From Ailanthus altissimus (Eukaryota; Streptophyta; Magnoliopsida; Sapindales; Simaroubaceae), in assembly GCA_946807835.1 (NCBI GenBank), contig OX327699.1:26090014-26154013 (forward strand): 64,000 nucleotides of DNA, given 5' to 3'. How positions within the stretch are numbered: the stretch's first letter is position 1; the number at the start of each line of letters is the position of its first letter. The notes beneath the pieces were generated by a model, which did not search any database, had not been told where the DNA came from, and was given only the letters and a program-made list of their open reading frames with translations. Position numbers and translations under genes: made by a program. Positions 54,531-64,000 of the stretch are shown one piece after another.

Positions 54531-57500
54531 TCATGTGAAAGGATTCACTAGACCCGCTTTCCCTTTACAAACTTGAAGCTTCTCCTTGGACAATGATTTA
54601 GTCATCATATCCGATCCATTCTCACTTGTATGTATCTTTTCAAGTTGTAACAGTTTTGATTCTAATACGTCACGTACCCAATGATACCTAACATCAATGT
54701 GCTTGGATCTTGAGTGGAATGTTGGGTTCTTTGCCAAGTGAATGGTGCTCTGACTGTCACAATAAACTATGTAGTTCTCTTGCTTCACACTCAATTCTTG
54801 TAGGAATTTCTTCATCCACAAGGTTTCCTTACAAGCTTCAGTAACTGCAATATACTCAGCCTCTGTGGTAGACAAAGCAACACATTTCTGAAGTCTGGAT
54901 TGCCATGACACAGCTCCCCCTGCAAAAGTAATCAGGTATTTTGATGTAGACTTCCTAGAATCCACATCTCCTGCCATGTCTGCATCTGTGTACCCATACA
55001 ACACAGATTTATCACCACCAAAACACAAACATGTCTTAGAGGTGCCTCTAAGGTATCTGAAAATCCACTTCACTGCTGTCCAATGCTCTTTGCCAGGATT
55101 AGAGAGAAACCGACTAACAACACCAACTGCATGAGCAATATCTGGCCTAGTACAAACCATAGCATACATCAAACTACCAACAGCTGATGCATAAGGCACT
55201 GCACTCATTTCTTCCTTTTCTTTCTCACTTGTAGGACATTGCTTGGAACTAAGCTTGAAGTGACCTGCAAGTGGTGAACTAACTGGTTTTGCCTTACTCA
55301 TGTTGAATCTTTCAAGAACCCTTTCAATGTAGTTTTCTTAAGATAACCATAACTTCTCATTTTTCCTGTCACGGGAGATCTTCATGCCAAGGATTTGTTT
55401 AGCCTGTCCTAAATCCTTCATAGCAAATGACTTACCAAGTTCTCTCTTCAATCCTTCAATTTTACTACCATCATGGCCAATAATTAACATATCATCCACA
55501 TAAAGCAAGAGAATAATAAAGTCATTATCAGCAAACCTCTTCATAAAAACACAATGGTCTGATGTAGTCCTGCTGAAACCATGATTCTCCATAAAAGAAT
55601 CAAATTTCTTGTACCACTGTCTCGGTGCTTGTTTCAGCCCATACAAGCTTTTCTTCAACTTGCACACTAAATCTTCCTTGCCTTTGACTCTGAATCCCTC
55701 AGGCTGTTCCATGTAGATTTCCTCCTCCAAATCACCATGAAGGAAAGCTGTCTTTACATCAAGCTGCTCAATCTCCAAGTTTAAACTTGCTGCTAAACCA
55801 AGGACAACTCGGATAGAAGACATCTTCACTACAGGAGAAAAAATTTCTTCAAAATCAATTCCTTTCTTCTGACCAAACCCTTTCACAACTAACCTAGCCT
55901 TGTACCTTAGTTGTGAGTTGTTTTCAGTCTTCAGCCTGTAAACCCATTTGTTCTTCAAAGCTCTCTTACCTTTAGGCAGTTTTGATAACTCATAAGTGTG
56001 GTTCTCATGCAAGGATTTTATCTCCTCTTGCATAGCTTTAAACCACTCATTCTTGTGCTGGTGAGACATAACTTCCTGGAAGTTTTCAGGTTCTCCCTCA
56101 TCTGTAAGCATCACATACTCATGTGGTGGATATCTGGAAGAGTGGTGGCGCTCTCTCATAGATCTTCTTAACTGAGGCTCAACAAGTGGATCAAATGATT
56201 CTAGAGGTGCTTGCTCAACCTGTTCTGCTGGACCATCATCATCAATTCTATCATCAAAATCTTTTTGTGTGTCTCCCCCATAATCATCATAAACTACAGG
56301 TGGAAGAACTGATCTAGAAGTATCAGGAATAGGAATTTCATCACATTCTTGAGGCTTCTCATCTTTTTCTACCCCATCAACTATCTGATCTTCAAGAAAT
56401 GTAACATCTCTGCTTCTGATGATTTTCTGACTCACTGGATCCCATAATCTATACCCAAAGTCTTCATGTGCATAACCCAAAAAGATACACTCCCTAGTCT
56501 TATTGTCAAGCTTCGACCTTTCATCTTTTGGAATGTGAACAAATGCCCTACAACCAAACACTCTTAAGTGCTTATATGAAACATCTTTCCCGGTCCAAAC
56601 TCTTTCAGGTACATCATCATCCAAAGGAGCTGAAGGAGAAAGGTTAATTAAATCAACTGCAGTACGCATTGCTTCACCCTAAAAGTATTTAGGTAGCTTT
56701 GCATCAGAGAGCATACACCTGATTCTTTCTTGAATCGTTCTGTTCATTCTCTCTGCCACACCATTTTGCTGAGGAGTTTTTGGCACGGTCTTCTCAAGTC
56801 TGATACCATGGGATCTACAATACTGCTCAAATGGTCCTCTGTACTCACCACCATTGTCTGCCCTTACACATTTCAACTGTCTCCCTGTCCCTCTCTCAAC
56901 CTTAACATGAAAATCTTTAAAGACATCAAGTACCTGGTCTTTAGATTTCAGAGCAAAAATCCACACTTTTCTAGAACAATCATCAATAAAAGTTACAAAG
57001 TAAAATGCACCTCCACGTGTTCTAGTTTGCATAGTACATACATCAGTGTGTATCAAATCAAGTAAGTTTGCTCTTCTAGATGGATAAAAATTACGAAATA
57101 CAACTCTATGTGCCTTTCCTGCTAAACAATGATCACAAGGTTTGAGAGACTTACCTGCGAAGCTGGGCAGAAAATTCTTCTTGACTAGAACTTGAAGCCC
57201 TTTCTCACTTATGTGGCCAAGCCTTTTATGCCACAACTCAATGTCAGATTCTTTTGCTGCTACATTGACATCTTCTTTTATGAGCTTAGCTTCCATAACA
57301 TAGAGAGTGTTTACCTTCCTTCCTTTGGCTAGAATTATAGAACCTTTGGTGAGCTTCCATTTACCTTCACCAAAGTAGTTGCAATAACCATCATCATCAA
57401 GCTTGCCAGTGGAGATCAAATTCAGACGCATTTCTGGAACATGTATGACATCCTTCAGTAGTAATCTGCTACCAACACTGGACTCCAAGTAAATATCTCA

Positions 57501-58520
57501 TATTCCCACAATCTTGGATGCACCATCATTTCCCATCCTGACATAGCCAAAATCACCACTAGCGTAGGATGTGAAGAAATCACAATTTGAAGTAACATGA
57601 AATGAAGCACCCGAATCAATTACCCAATCACTTGTATGACATGTGAGATTTATGGAGTTTTCATCATAAACAATAGTCATATCCCCATCAGCAACTACTG
57701 TATTGCTTACTTGTTCATTTTTCTGTGATTCACCTCTTTCCATAGCCTGTTCCCTTTTCCATATTCTACACTCTCTCTTTATATGCCTAATTTTGTTGCA
57801 ATGGTAACACTTGACATTTTTCCGTTGAGACTTGGATCTTCCTCTGTAGTTGTTATTACCAGAACTTCTACTTTGGCTTCTTCCACGTCTTTCATGCTTT
57901 TCTGTAACAAGTGTTTCTGTCTCAGAAGAACTCATACCTGCATTCTTTCTTCTGGCTTCTTCATTTTGCATTCTATCCTTAACCATTTCCACGGTTAGCT
58001 TCCCATTTGGCGCTGAATTATTTACTGACACCACCAATGTCTCCCAACTATCCGGTAAGAAACTAAGCAAAAACAATGCTTGTAATTCATCATCTAGTGA
58101 AATATTCATAGTTGTCAACTGGTTCACTAGGCCTTGAAACTCACTGGTGTGCTCAGCTATACTGCGCCCTTCCTTGTATTTTAGATTCACAAGCCTCTTC
58201 ATTAAATTGGCTTTATTTTGTGGTGTAGGCTGCTCATAAATGGACTCCAATTTTCTCCACATAACATCAGCCTTGGTCTCTTTTGCCACATGATGAAATA
58301 CACTCTGATCTATCCATTGCCTAATGGTGCCAACACATTTTCTATGTAATTGGATCCACTCCTTATCACTCATTTTCTCGGGTTTTACAGCATCCCCTTC
58401 AATGGGTTCATGTAGGTCTTTTACAAAAAGTAAATCCTCCATTCTGGACTTCCATATAGCATAATTCCATGCCTTCAGTTTAATCATGCATGCAGAATTT
58501 TCATCCATTTTAATCAACAC
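54531..58520 (-). pseudogene. copia gag-pol polyprotein with three premature stops
   Basis: On the minus strand: gag (58520 down to about 57780) with a UBN2-type domain; a zinc knuckle, CYHCNKIRHIKREC, in which the usual Gly before His is Arg; protease DSGA near 57610 with the catalytic site intact; GAG-pre-integrase LWHKRLGH; integrase with FIDDCSRKVW and VRADNGGEYRG; RT with YVDDMLIIG; RNase H with YTDADMAGD and STTEAEYIA. The domains form one collinear frame interrupted by stops at about 57496-57498 (between protease and integrase), about 56676-56678 (end of integrase core) and about 55336-55338 (after RT). No large deletion is seen. As it stands the copy would yield only fragments, but its proteins or RNA could be complemented by a helper element. 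Confidence 0.94.
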
Positions 58521-58546
58521 AAATTAAGCACTGCACAACCTGACTA

Positions 58547-58558
58547 GCTCTGATACCA
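58547..58558 (-). other. copia primer-binding site (tRNA-iMet type)
   Basis: Minus-strand TGGTATCAGAGC, three bases inside the 5' LTR. Confidence 0.9.
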
Positions 58559-58561
58559 CTT

Positions 58562-59231
58562 TGTTGGGAAAGATCACAAAATACTACACAGCGGAAACAA
58601 TTCTTTCTCCCACGTTGTGTTATTAAAATGGGCAATATATCACCAATGTAAGCACAACAATATTACCACAAACATTAACCATCAATCAATCACAATGAAC
58701 ACCAAACTTTTACGTGGAAAACCCAATTCGGGAAAAACCACGGGACCGTAGTCCGATATCAACACTTCCACTATGCAATAATAATGGGATTACAACAATG
58801 TTCTCTCTAGAATCACCACTAGAGGCTCACCACAACATCAAGAACATTAATCTTGGCTCAACAACAATAAATCTAACAAATTCTCCTTAAATGTAAATTT
58901 GCTAGATAATGCTAAATCAGAGGCTAAATCAAAATTAAATCCGATAAAAATGTAGAGCAAGATGTTGGGAACTCACCTTCAAAATTTGAGCAAAATCGAA
59001 GCTCAAATTAGCATTCAATCATCAAAGAGAAAACTAAAACCCTAAATTTTCTCTTTTCTTTTTCTCTCGTTTCCTCTCTGTTTTTGTTTCTGCATTCTGC
59101 ATTCTGCTTCTCGGCCAAAATTAACAAAACTCACAATGATGCACGGTGCATTTATAACAAATTTCACTCAACTCCCTTCATGATTAATTACATAAAAACT
59201 CTGGACCCACATGATGTGGATCCCACCGACA
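58562..59231 (-). repeat. 5' LTR of the complete copia element (670 bp)
   Basis: Partner of 53845-54514; ends CCACCGACA next to the right target duplication. Confidence 0.95.
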
Positions 59232-59236
59232 CTTTT
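59232..59236. repeat. target-site duplication of the complete copia element, right (CTTTT)
   Basis: CTTTT, identical to 53840-53844. Confidence 0.9.
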
Positions 59237-59788
59237 GCTTGCTGACACCACTTGGGTTACTGAAGAGTTGTACATGACAGTGCATGTAGCTCCCAATTCC
59301 TCGGCCCTCATCTGAAGTAATGGAAATTCCTCAACACATACATCGCTGAAGAATAGGGTACAGCCGGCAAGAATCTGTCTTCGAATTTGCCCCAACAAAA
59401 AACCTAACATCTCCACAAACAAGATTTTCTGGATTGTCAAAAATACAACCCATGACCTGTTTTCAGAATCCTCAGAACATTTGCCATTCCCCCGTTCATC
59501 TCACTCTCATCTGTCTTCTTCTCGGAATAAGATTTATGACTGTTCCTGCCTCTTTAAAATAGTTATATTTTCCCACTAATATCAAATTCTCCTTATGGTC
59601 ATTCCACACTTTCTCCGTGTCATCAATGACGACAATGCCGCGTTCTTGTCCCAAAAGCAAACCCAGCCTCTTCTTTTCTGTCTGCTTCAAATCTTCACGT
59701 GTAATCAATCTGGAGCTGATGTACTACTCGCACTTTAGGGTCAAGCAATTTAGCGATCATCTCTTTGTAGATTCAGGAACCCATGGTG

Positions 59789-59791
<3 letters not shown>

Positions 59792-59821
<30 letters not shown>
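59792..59821. repeat. (TA)n microsatellite
   Basis: About 15 uninterrupted TA units inside the CPL4-like pseudogene. Confidence 0.95.
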
Positions 59822-59824
<3 letters not shown>

Positions 59825-60338
59825 ATAGATTTTGCTCGCTTCTTTAAGAAAACAGAGAACGTAGGGCCTCAGCTTCACCAAGCACCCATCCATCTTAAAC
59901 AGGTAACCCTTGGATACATCTTTCAAAGAACCCGCTAGCTTATTAAATATTCATCTTCAGATGCTAACTTCTGAATATATCGAGAATGAAGCAGCGTATG
60001 ATCTAAATCAAGAACCAACTCAAGCTTTTTCCAGCGAAACAGAATCTCAGAGTTTATTTCTTTCGAACGAGTAATTTCATCTCTGCTAAAGCTCAAGCCC
60101 TTAAGCATATAATCAAAAGCTAGACCATATCATCCTATATTCTTTGCCCACAGTAAACGCATAATCCATGATGAATTAAACGGTGAAAACATGAAATCTT
60201 TGAAGGCCATGAAGACTTATAGAGTACTTGAGAATGAGCTGAAGAAAATCCTAAGTTTCCATGAAGAAACGAACCGTCGTAAACTGCCTCCATTGAGAGA
60301 GAGTTTTAATTTGGAGTGAGAATTAAGTTGAAGAATGA

Positions 60339-60734
60339 ATAGCCAACGAAATGAGGGTGAGGGGGCCGGTGTATATAAATGGTTTAGTTCAGCGTCCAAT
60401 TTCAGTAAGGTTGATTGATTATCAAGTTAATCCTAAGCTTGTTTCCTATTCTAGATAAGACGATTAATGTTTTCCTTGGGATAACATTTTTTTAAGTGCT
60501 AGAATTTATATGTCATTACGACTGATAGCCAAAACAATGAGGGTGAGGGTTTGTATATATATGGGCTGAGTTTGGCATCCTATTTAAGTTGGGTTTCCGA
60601 AGGACGTTGGCTTAATTGATTACCAAGTTAACCTTCACCTTGCTAATCTCTGTTTTAACATAATCCGATATGTATATTAGGGTTCGTTAATTAAGCTTGT
60701 TTCCTATTCTAGAAACGCTAACTAATATTTTCCA
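60339..60734. repeat. diverged tandem duplication of the upstream region of the CPL4-like pseudogene
   Basis: Unit 1 (60339-60477) and unit 2 (60535-60734) share ATAGCCAA...AATGAGGGTGAGG, a TATATA core, ATTGATTA-CAAGTTAA and GCTTGTTTCCTATTCTAGA. Unit 2 has about 50 extra bases. Each unit carries a TATATA box that reads on either strand and could have driven the minus-strand gene. Confidence 0.75.
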
Positions 60735-61734
60735 TGATCTAACATTGCGTGATAATTCTGATATAAATATATTTCGTGCTTTGTTATATAGTTAACGTAG
60801 GTACATTGTTGTATATAATTATAATTATAATTTCTAACGTATATATCAATATAATTATAAGGATGTGGACTATTTGCTCCTCATGTGCTAATAAAATTTT
60901 ATAATACTAAACTACCCATAATAAAATTTACTGTTAAAACACAATTGATATAATAGTACTCTTAATACCCATTTTAGAATTCCCATAAAATATACAATTA
61001 TCTTACCTTAAACTCAAATATTTATCCTTTTAATGTCCACCCTAATTCTAATTCATCATAAAAAGTTAAAATGTACTATAAATATTTGTAAATGAATTTC
61101 ATCAAGATTATGTTAAAATGTTTTCATTAGTTATTCTACAGAGAGAGAGAGAGAGAGAGAGAGTTATAATAGAACAAGTAGAAGAACATACACAATGGAA
61201 AAAAGAAAATCCCAATAATAAAAATAGAATTTGGCTATTGGAGTTTATCTGACTTTTTTGGAATGTATGTAATATTATATGTTGCTAAGATAAAGATCCA
61301 CCTAAGAGATTGTTGTAGGCTTCCTTCTCTTTGAATAAAGAAGGTGAAAAACACCATGATGCGCTTAAAAATAATTAATAAAAAAATTTAACAAATATTA
61401 GTTTTGACGGCATCAAGGGTTCCATCCAGATCAGTGGAGAGCACCATCGGAGGAGAGGGAGAGAGCTGAAATGAACGGAAAAGCAAAAAGAAACAAAGAC
61501 AAAAGACAAAAGAACAAAAAAAAAAAAAAGAAGCAGTAACATAATAAAAAAAACAAAGGTTGAAAGCATTAGGTTGATGGAGATTAGGAGGCCACCGAAG
61601 AGGTGGCCGAAGCCCCCTCTCCAGTGGAGGGTAGTTTCAATGTTCGCGGCGCTCTTTGGAAAAGGTTGAGAGCTTTCAGTATTTTAAGGTTTTCGCTCCA
61701 TTAGTGTATGAGGATGCTAATGATTGAATCAGCA
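60735..61734. other. AT-rich spacer
   Basis: It contains a (GA)n microsatellite at 61141-61163 and an A-rich stretch near 61510. No gene is recognised. Confidence 0.55.
61141..61163. repeat. (GA)n microsatellite
   Basis: About 11 GA units. Confidence 0.95.
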
Positions 61735-61836
61735 GAAGTCTTATATATTCAGTAAAAGCTTGCAAGTCATTGAATTAGAATCAGTGGAAAAGAACTAAAG
61801 TACTACACGTTCAAATTTCAATACAATAAAACAATA
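61735..61836. repeat. diverged direct repeat, copy 2 (partner at 53592-53680)
   Basis: Shares ATCAGTGGAAAAGAACT and flanking blocks with the region just beyond the 3' end of the CPL4-like pseudogene. Confidence 0.75.
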
Positions 61837-64000
61837 CCATAAAAATATACCATAAAAATATAAAATATTTTATTAATATTTAAAAATAAATAAAATTACA
61901 TTTAAATAAATAAAATTACACAAAATAATTATTTTTACAATTTCAATAAGTATAAAAAAAATAATTTACAATTAAACCAAATTAATTAAAAGTAACAAAT
62001 GTATTTTACAAATTAATTCTAACAAAAATTCATTATTGCACATTAAAATCAATCCTTATAATACCATCACAACAAATCAAATTAATATTCTTTTAACTAT
62101 CTTTTTATTCAATTACACAACAAATCAAATTAGGGTTTTATTGAATTATGCAGCAAACCAAAATTAAGATTTCAATCAATTACACATGAAATCAAAATTA
62201 GAGGTTCATCAAACCACATGAAAGTTAATGAACAACTAGCAGAGGGAGAAGTCGCCTCACAAAGACCCAAACAAGTAATACGCAGTTGCGTGAGAGTCGG
62301 ATGCAGCCAACCCAAGTGAAGCCACGTAGTCGCAGCTATCGCATCGTCTAATAGCCGCCAACTAAGTTTGTCGACGGGATGAAAGAAAGAAAAGAAAAGA
62401 AAGGGAGAAATAATGTTATGGTTTTTTGTTTAAAAAAAATTATCATTATTATATATTTTAAAGCATAATTTATCAATTTTTCTTAATGTTATACTATTTA
62501 ACTATAAGTTTTCCCTTATACCTATTTAACTTTAACAATATAAACTAACGATTTGAGTGTGTGATGATGACTTACGAATTTTGATGAGTGTCTATTTTAA
62601 TATTGGGTGGAGGGTGGTAGAATTTAAACTCCCCTAATAAATGTATAGTTATCTTTCTTTAATTTTTATTTTATTTTTTTCAAAACAAACCTAATTCCAC
62701 AAAATTAAAACAAATAATCGATAATTTAAAATTAGATTTTATTGCTACAAAAGGAAATAATAGATTCATGTAAATTTTATTTCCACCTTAAAAACTCAAT
62801 TGTAGAATTAGTTTATTCTTTTCATAGTTCTCCTCACTTAATGGACACCGAATGGTTATTTTTTTTATAAAAAAAAAATTGAAATCTCATCCTTAAAATA
62901 ATTCAAAATTCTTCCTTTCTTTCACAAGAATTTGTTATGTGGTATAATTGTGGATATAAAACATAATTTATATTTTTTTTAAGTGAACACATTTGGTTCT
63001 TCCTCTAACAGCACTGTTTTACGCATTTAGTATTCAAGCGCTCTTTAAACTCTCTATTTAATACTTTTTTCTATGCCCTCTTGATGCATTAACAATCCTA
63101 AGGCATAACAAGGGTTTCTATAGTTTCTAAAAAATTCACAAAAACTCTAATATCGCCTTAAAATAGAAGTCCACGCTTCAAAACTAATTTGAAGAAGTCA
63201 AAATGACACTAAGTTAGAAAACTAGTGTTGCGGCTCTACTGCAGCTTTAGGTCAATTCTCAGACCTACCAAGGCTAGGCCACAATGCGTAGGTTCTGTCA
63301 GACCGATGCTACGACCTGGCTCCTTTAGAGTTGTGGCCCCAGTGCTTGAAAATGTGCCTCTACTGGGCTCTGAGCCATTCCTTACTTCTAGTTTTCCGTT
63401 TTGCTTCAAATCTAGTCCGCCTAACATATTTATGGTCTTGTGTTATTTTTTCATTGGTCTTCAACTCAAAACCATACTCACATATGATTTTGAATCTCCA
63501 ATCTCTACAACTACAATTTCTTAAATTTATTAAATGAATATTTTCAACAAAAGAGTGTTCAAAAATTTCAAAAAAAATATATATAATTCAAAGTGCTAAT
63601 AGCCCTATCATATTTTTAATTCTCATCCATTTTTATTTTAAGATTTACATTTTTTTTATCTTAATATATAATGTTTAAGTTGTATGTAAGTTTAGATTAA
63701 TTTAGTGTCAAAATAAGAGTAATGTTACATTTTTTAAATGATATTTTAAATTTTTTTATTTTAAATTAATGTGTCAAATAATTATTAAATAGTAAAATAA
63801 TATAAATTTTAAAAATATTTATTATATCATTTCATCATTTAATAATTATTTGATATAGATAAAAAAAATAAATATTAATTAAAAATATAACATTATTCGA
63901 AAAAAAATAATCCTAACTAATTCGAATTTCAATATTTGGATGATAAATTCAAACACTATTACATACGCTTTCAGTGAATCAAGAAATGGGACCAATGATA
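61837..64000. other. AT-rich spacer to the window end
   Basis: No gene or complete element is recognised. The stretch at 63225-63420 is richer in GC than its surroundings but its open frame matches nothing I know. A chance frame or an old transposon scrap is most likely. Confidence 0.5.

Larger units (their letters stand above)
53845..59231 (-). mobile_element. complete Ty1/copia retrotransposon, minus strand (5387 bp)
   Basis: Two 670-bp LTRs, primer site, polypurine tract, gag-pol in copia order and target duplication CTTTT. It is broken only by a few stop codons. It sits inside the CPL4-like pseudogene in the same orientation as that gene. Wording of gag and RT is closest to the Tork/Tnt1-type copia lineage. 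Confidence 0.96.
59232..60210 (-). pseudogene. CTD-phosphatase-like (CPL4/FCP1 type) pseudogene, N-terminal and catalytic part
   Basis: Minus-strand pieces in order: a C-x-x-C segment (GLCVYCGQRI, near 60150-60170), GLSFSRDEITRSK, then LELVLDLDHTLLH with the FCP1/HAD catalytic DLDHT at 59995-60009. Later come TMGS and AKLLDPKVRV, EDLKQTEKKRLGLLLGQERG, VVIDDTEKVWNDHKENLIL (near 59580-59640), [12 protein letters not shown], and BRCT pieces (LGFLLGQIRRQILAGCTLFF, RAEELGATC). Family members remove phosphates from the RNA polymerase II tail. Several frameshifts, a stop and a TA microsatellite (59792-59821) break it. Adjacent domains follow each other without introns, which suggests a retrocopy. 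The 3' end continues at 53844. Confidence 0.82.

Noticed and set aside
60217..60399. Minus-strand 60-codon frame as the true N-terminus of the CPL4-like gene
   Set aside because: Only a faint resemblance at its start; the following residues do not match the family and it is out of frame with the readable part.
63225..63537. Two overlapping frames of 99 and 68 codons in a GC-richer patch
   Set aside because: Nothing recognisable, frames overlap on both strands, no splice or promoter context.

Overview
This is nuclear DNA of a flowering plant, most likely a eudicot. It is AT-rich, its genes have GT-AG introns, and it holds Ty1/copia and Ty3/gypsy LTR retrotransposons, a plant L1-type LINE, a cytochrome P450 of the plant CYP85 clan and a leucine-rich-repeat receptor kinase. 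The species cannot be read from the window. Only one ordinary host gene looks intact: the receptor kinase at 47293-51343 (13 exons, 603 residues). Most of the rest is transposon in transposon, with two broken host genes as targets.

Layout. 1-3835: 3' part of a decayed copia element with its 3' LTR. 3836-6040: AT-rich spacer with a 97-bp tandem duplication. 6040-41186: one P450 pseudogene (CYP88-like) spread over 35 kb, because a 6.3-kb LINE (8918-15208, 17-bp target duplication) sits in one exon and a gypsy element (15681-41159, target duplication GTTGA) sits in the last exon. The gypsy 5' LTR is itself split at 16560 by a 16,085-bp insertion (target duplication TTAGA). That insertion is a minus-strand LTR element in the rare form LTR-internal-LTR-internal-LTR with a period of 6616 bp. 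A further LTR-like insertion (36765-38200) breaks the gypsy integrase. 41837-46084: a very decayed minus-strand copia element. 47293-51343: the receptor kinase. 53640-60210: a minus-strand CTD-phosphatase-like (CPL4/FCP1 type) pseudogene cut by a minus-strand copia element (53845-59231, target duplication CTTTT). 60340-64000: AT-rich spacer.

The most unusual object is the triple-LTR element. Its LTRs, primer-binding site, polypurine tract and a stub of a gypsy pol end all point to the minus strand, but gag-pol is gone. In its place, on the plus strand, lies a 3.7-kb cargo block that occurs twice with no difference I could see. In order it carries (i) a 43-codon tail that looks like the end of a caulimovirus-type reverse transcriptase/RNase H polyprotein, (ii) an intact 386-codon ORF of unknown function with its own TATA box, and (iii) an intact, intronless 217-codon LOG-like gene (cytokinin-activating phosphoribohydrolase family) with its own TATA box and AATAAA signal. 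The LOG-like protein ends in a basic stretch followed by a DLNxxP (EAR-type) motif. I read this as a non-autonomous gypsy retrotransposon that picked up a piece of an endogenous pararetrovirus, or of a virus-like cassette, including a cytokinin-pathway gene, and was then duplicated by unequal LTR recombination.

Coordinates, motifs, repeats and target duplications were read directly from the sequence. Family names rest on recognised motifs, and no database search was run.
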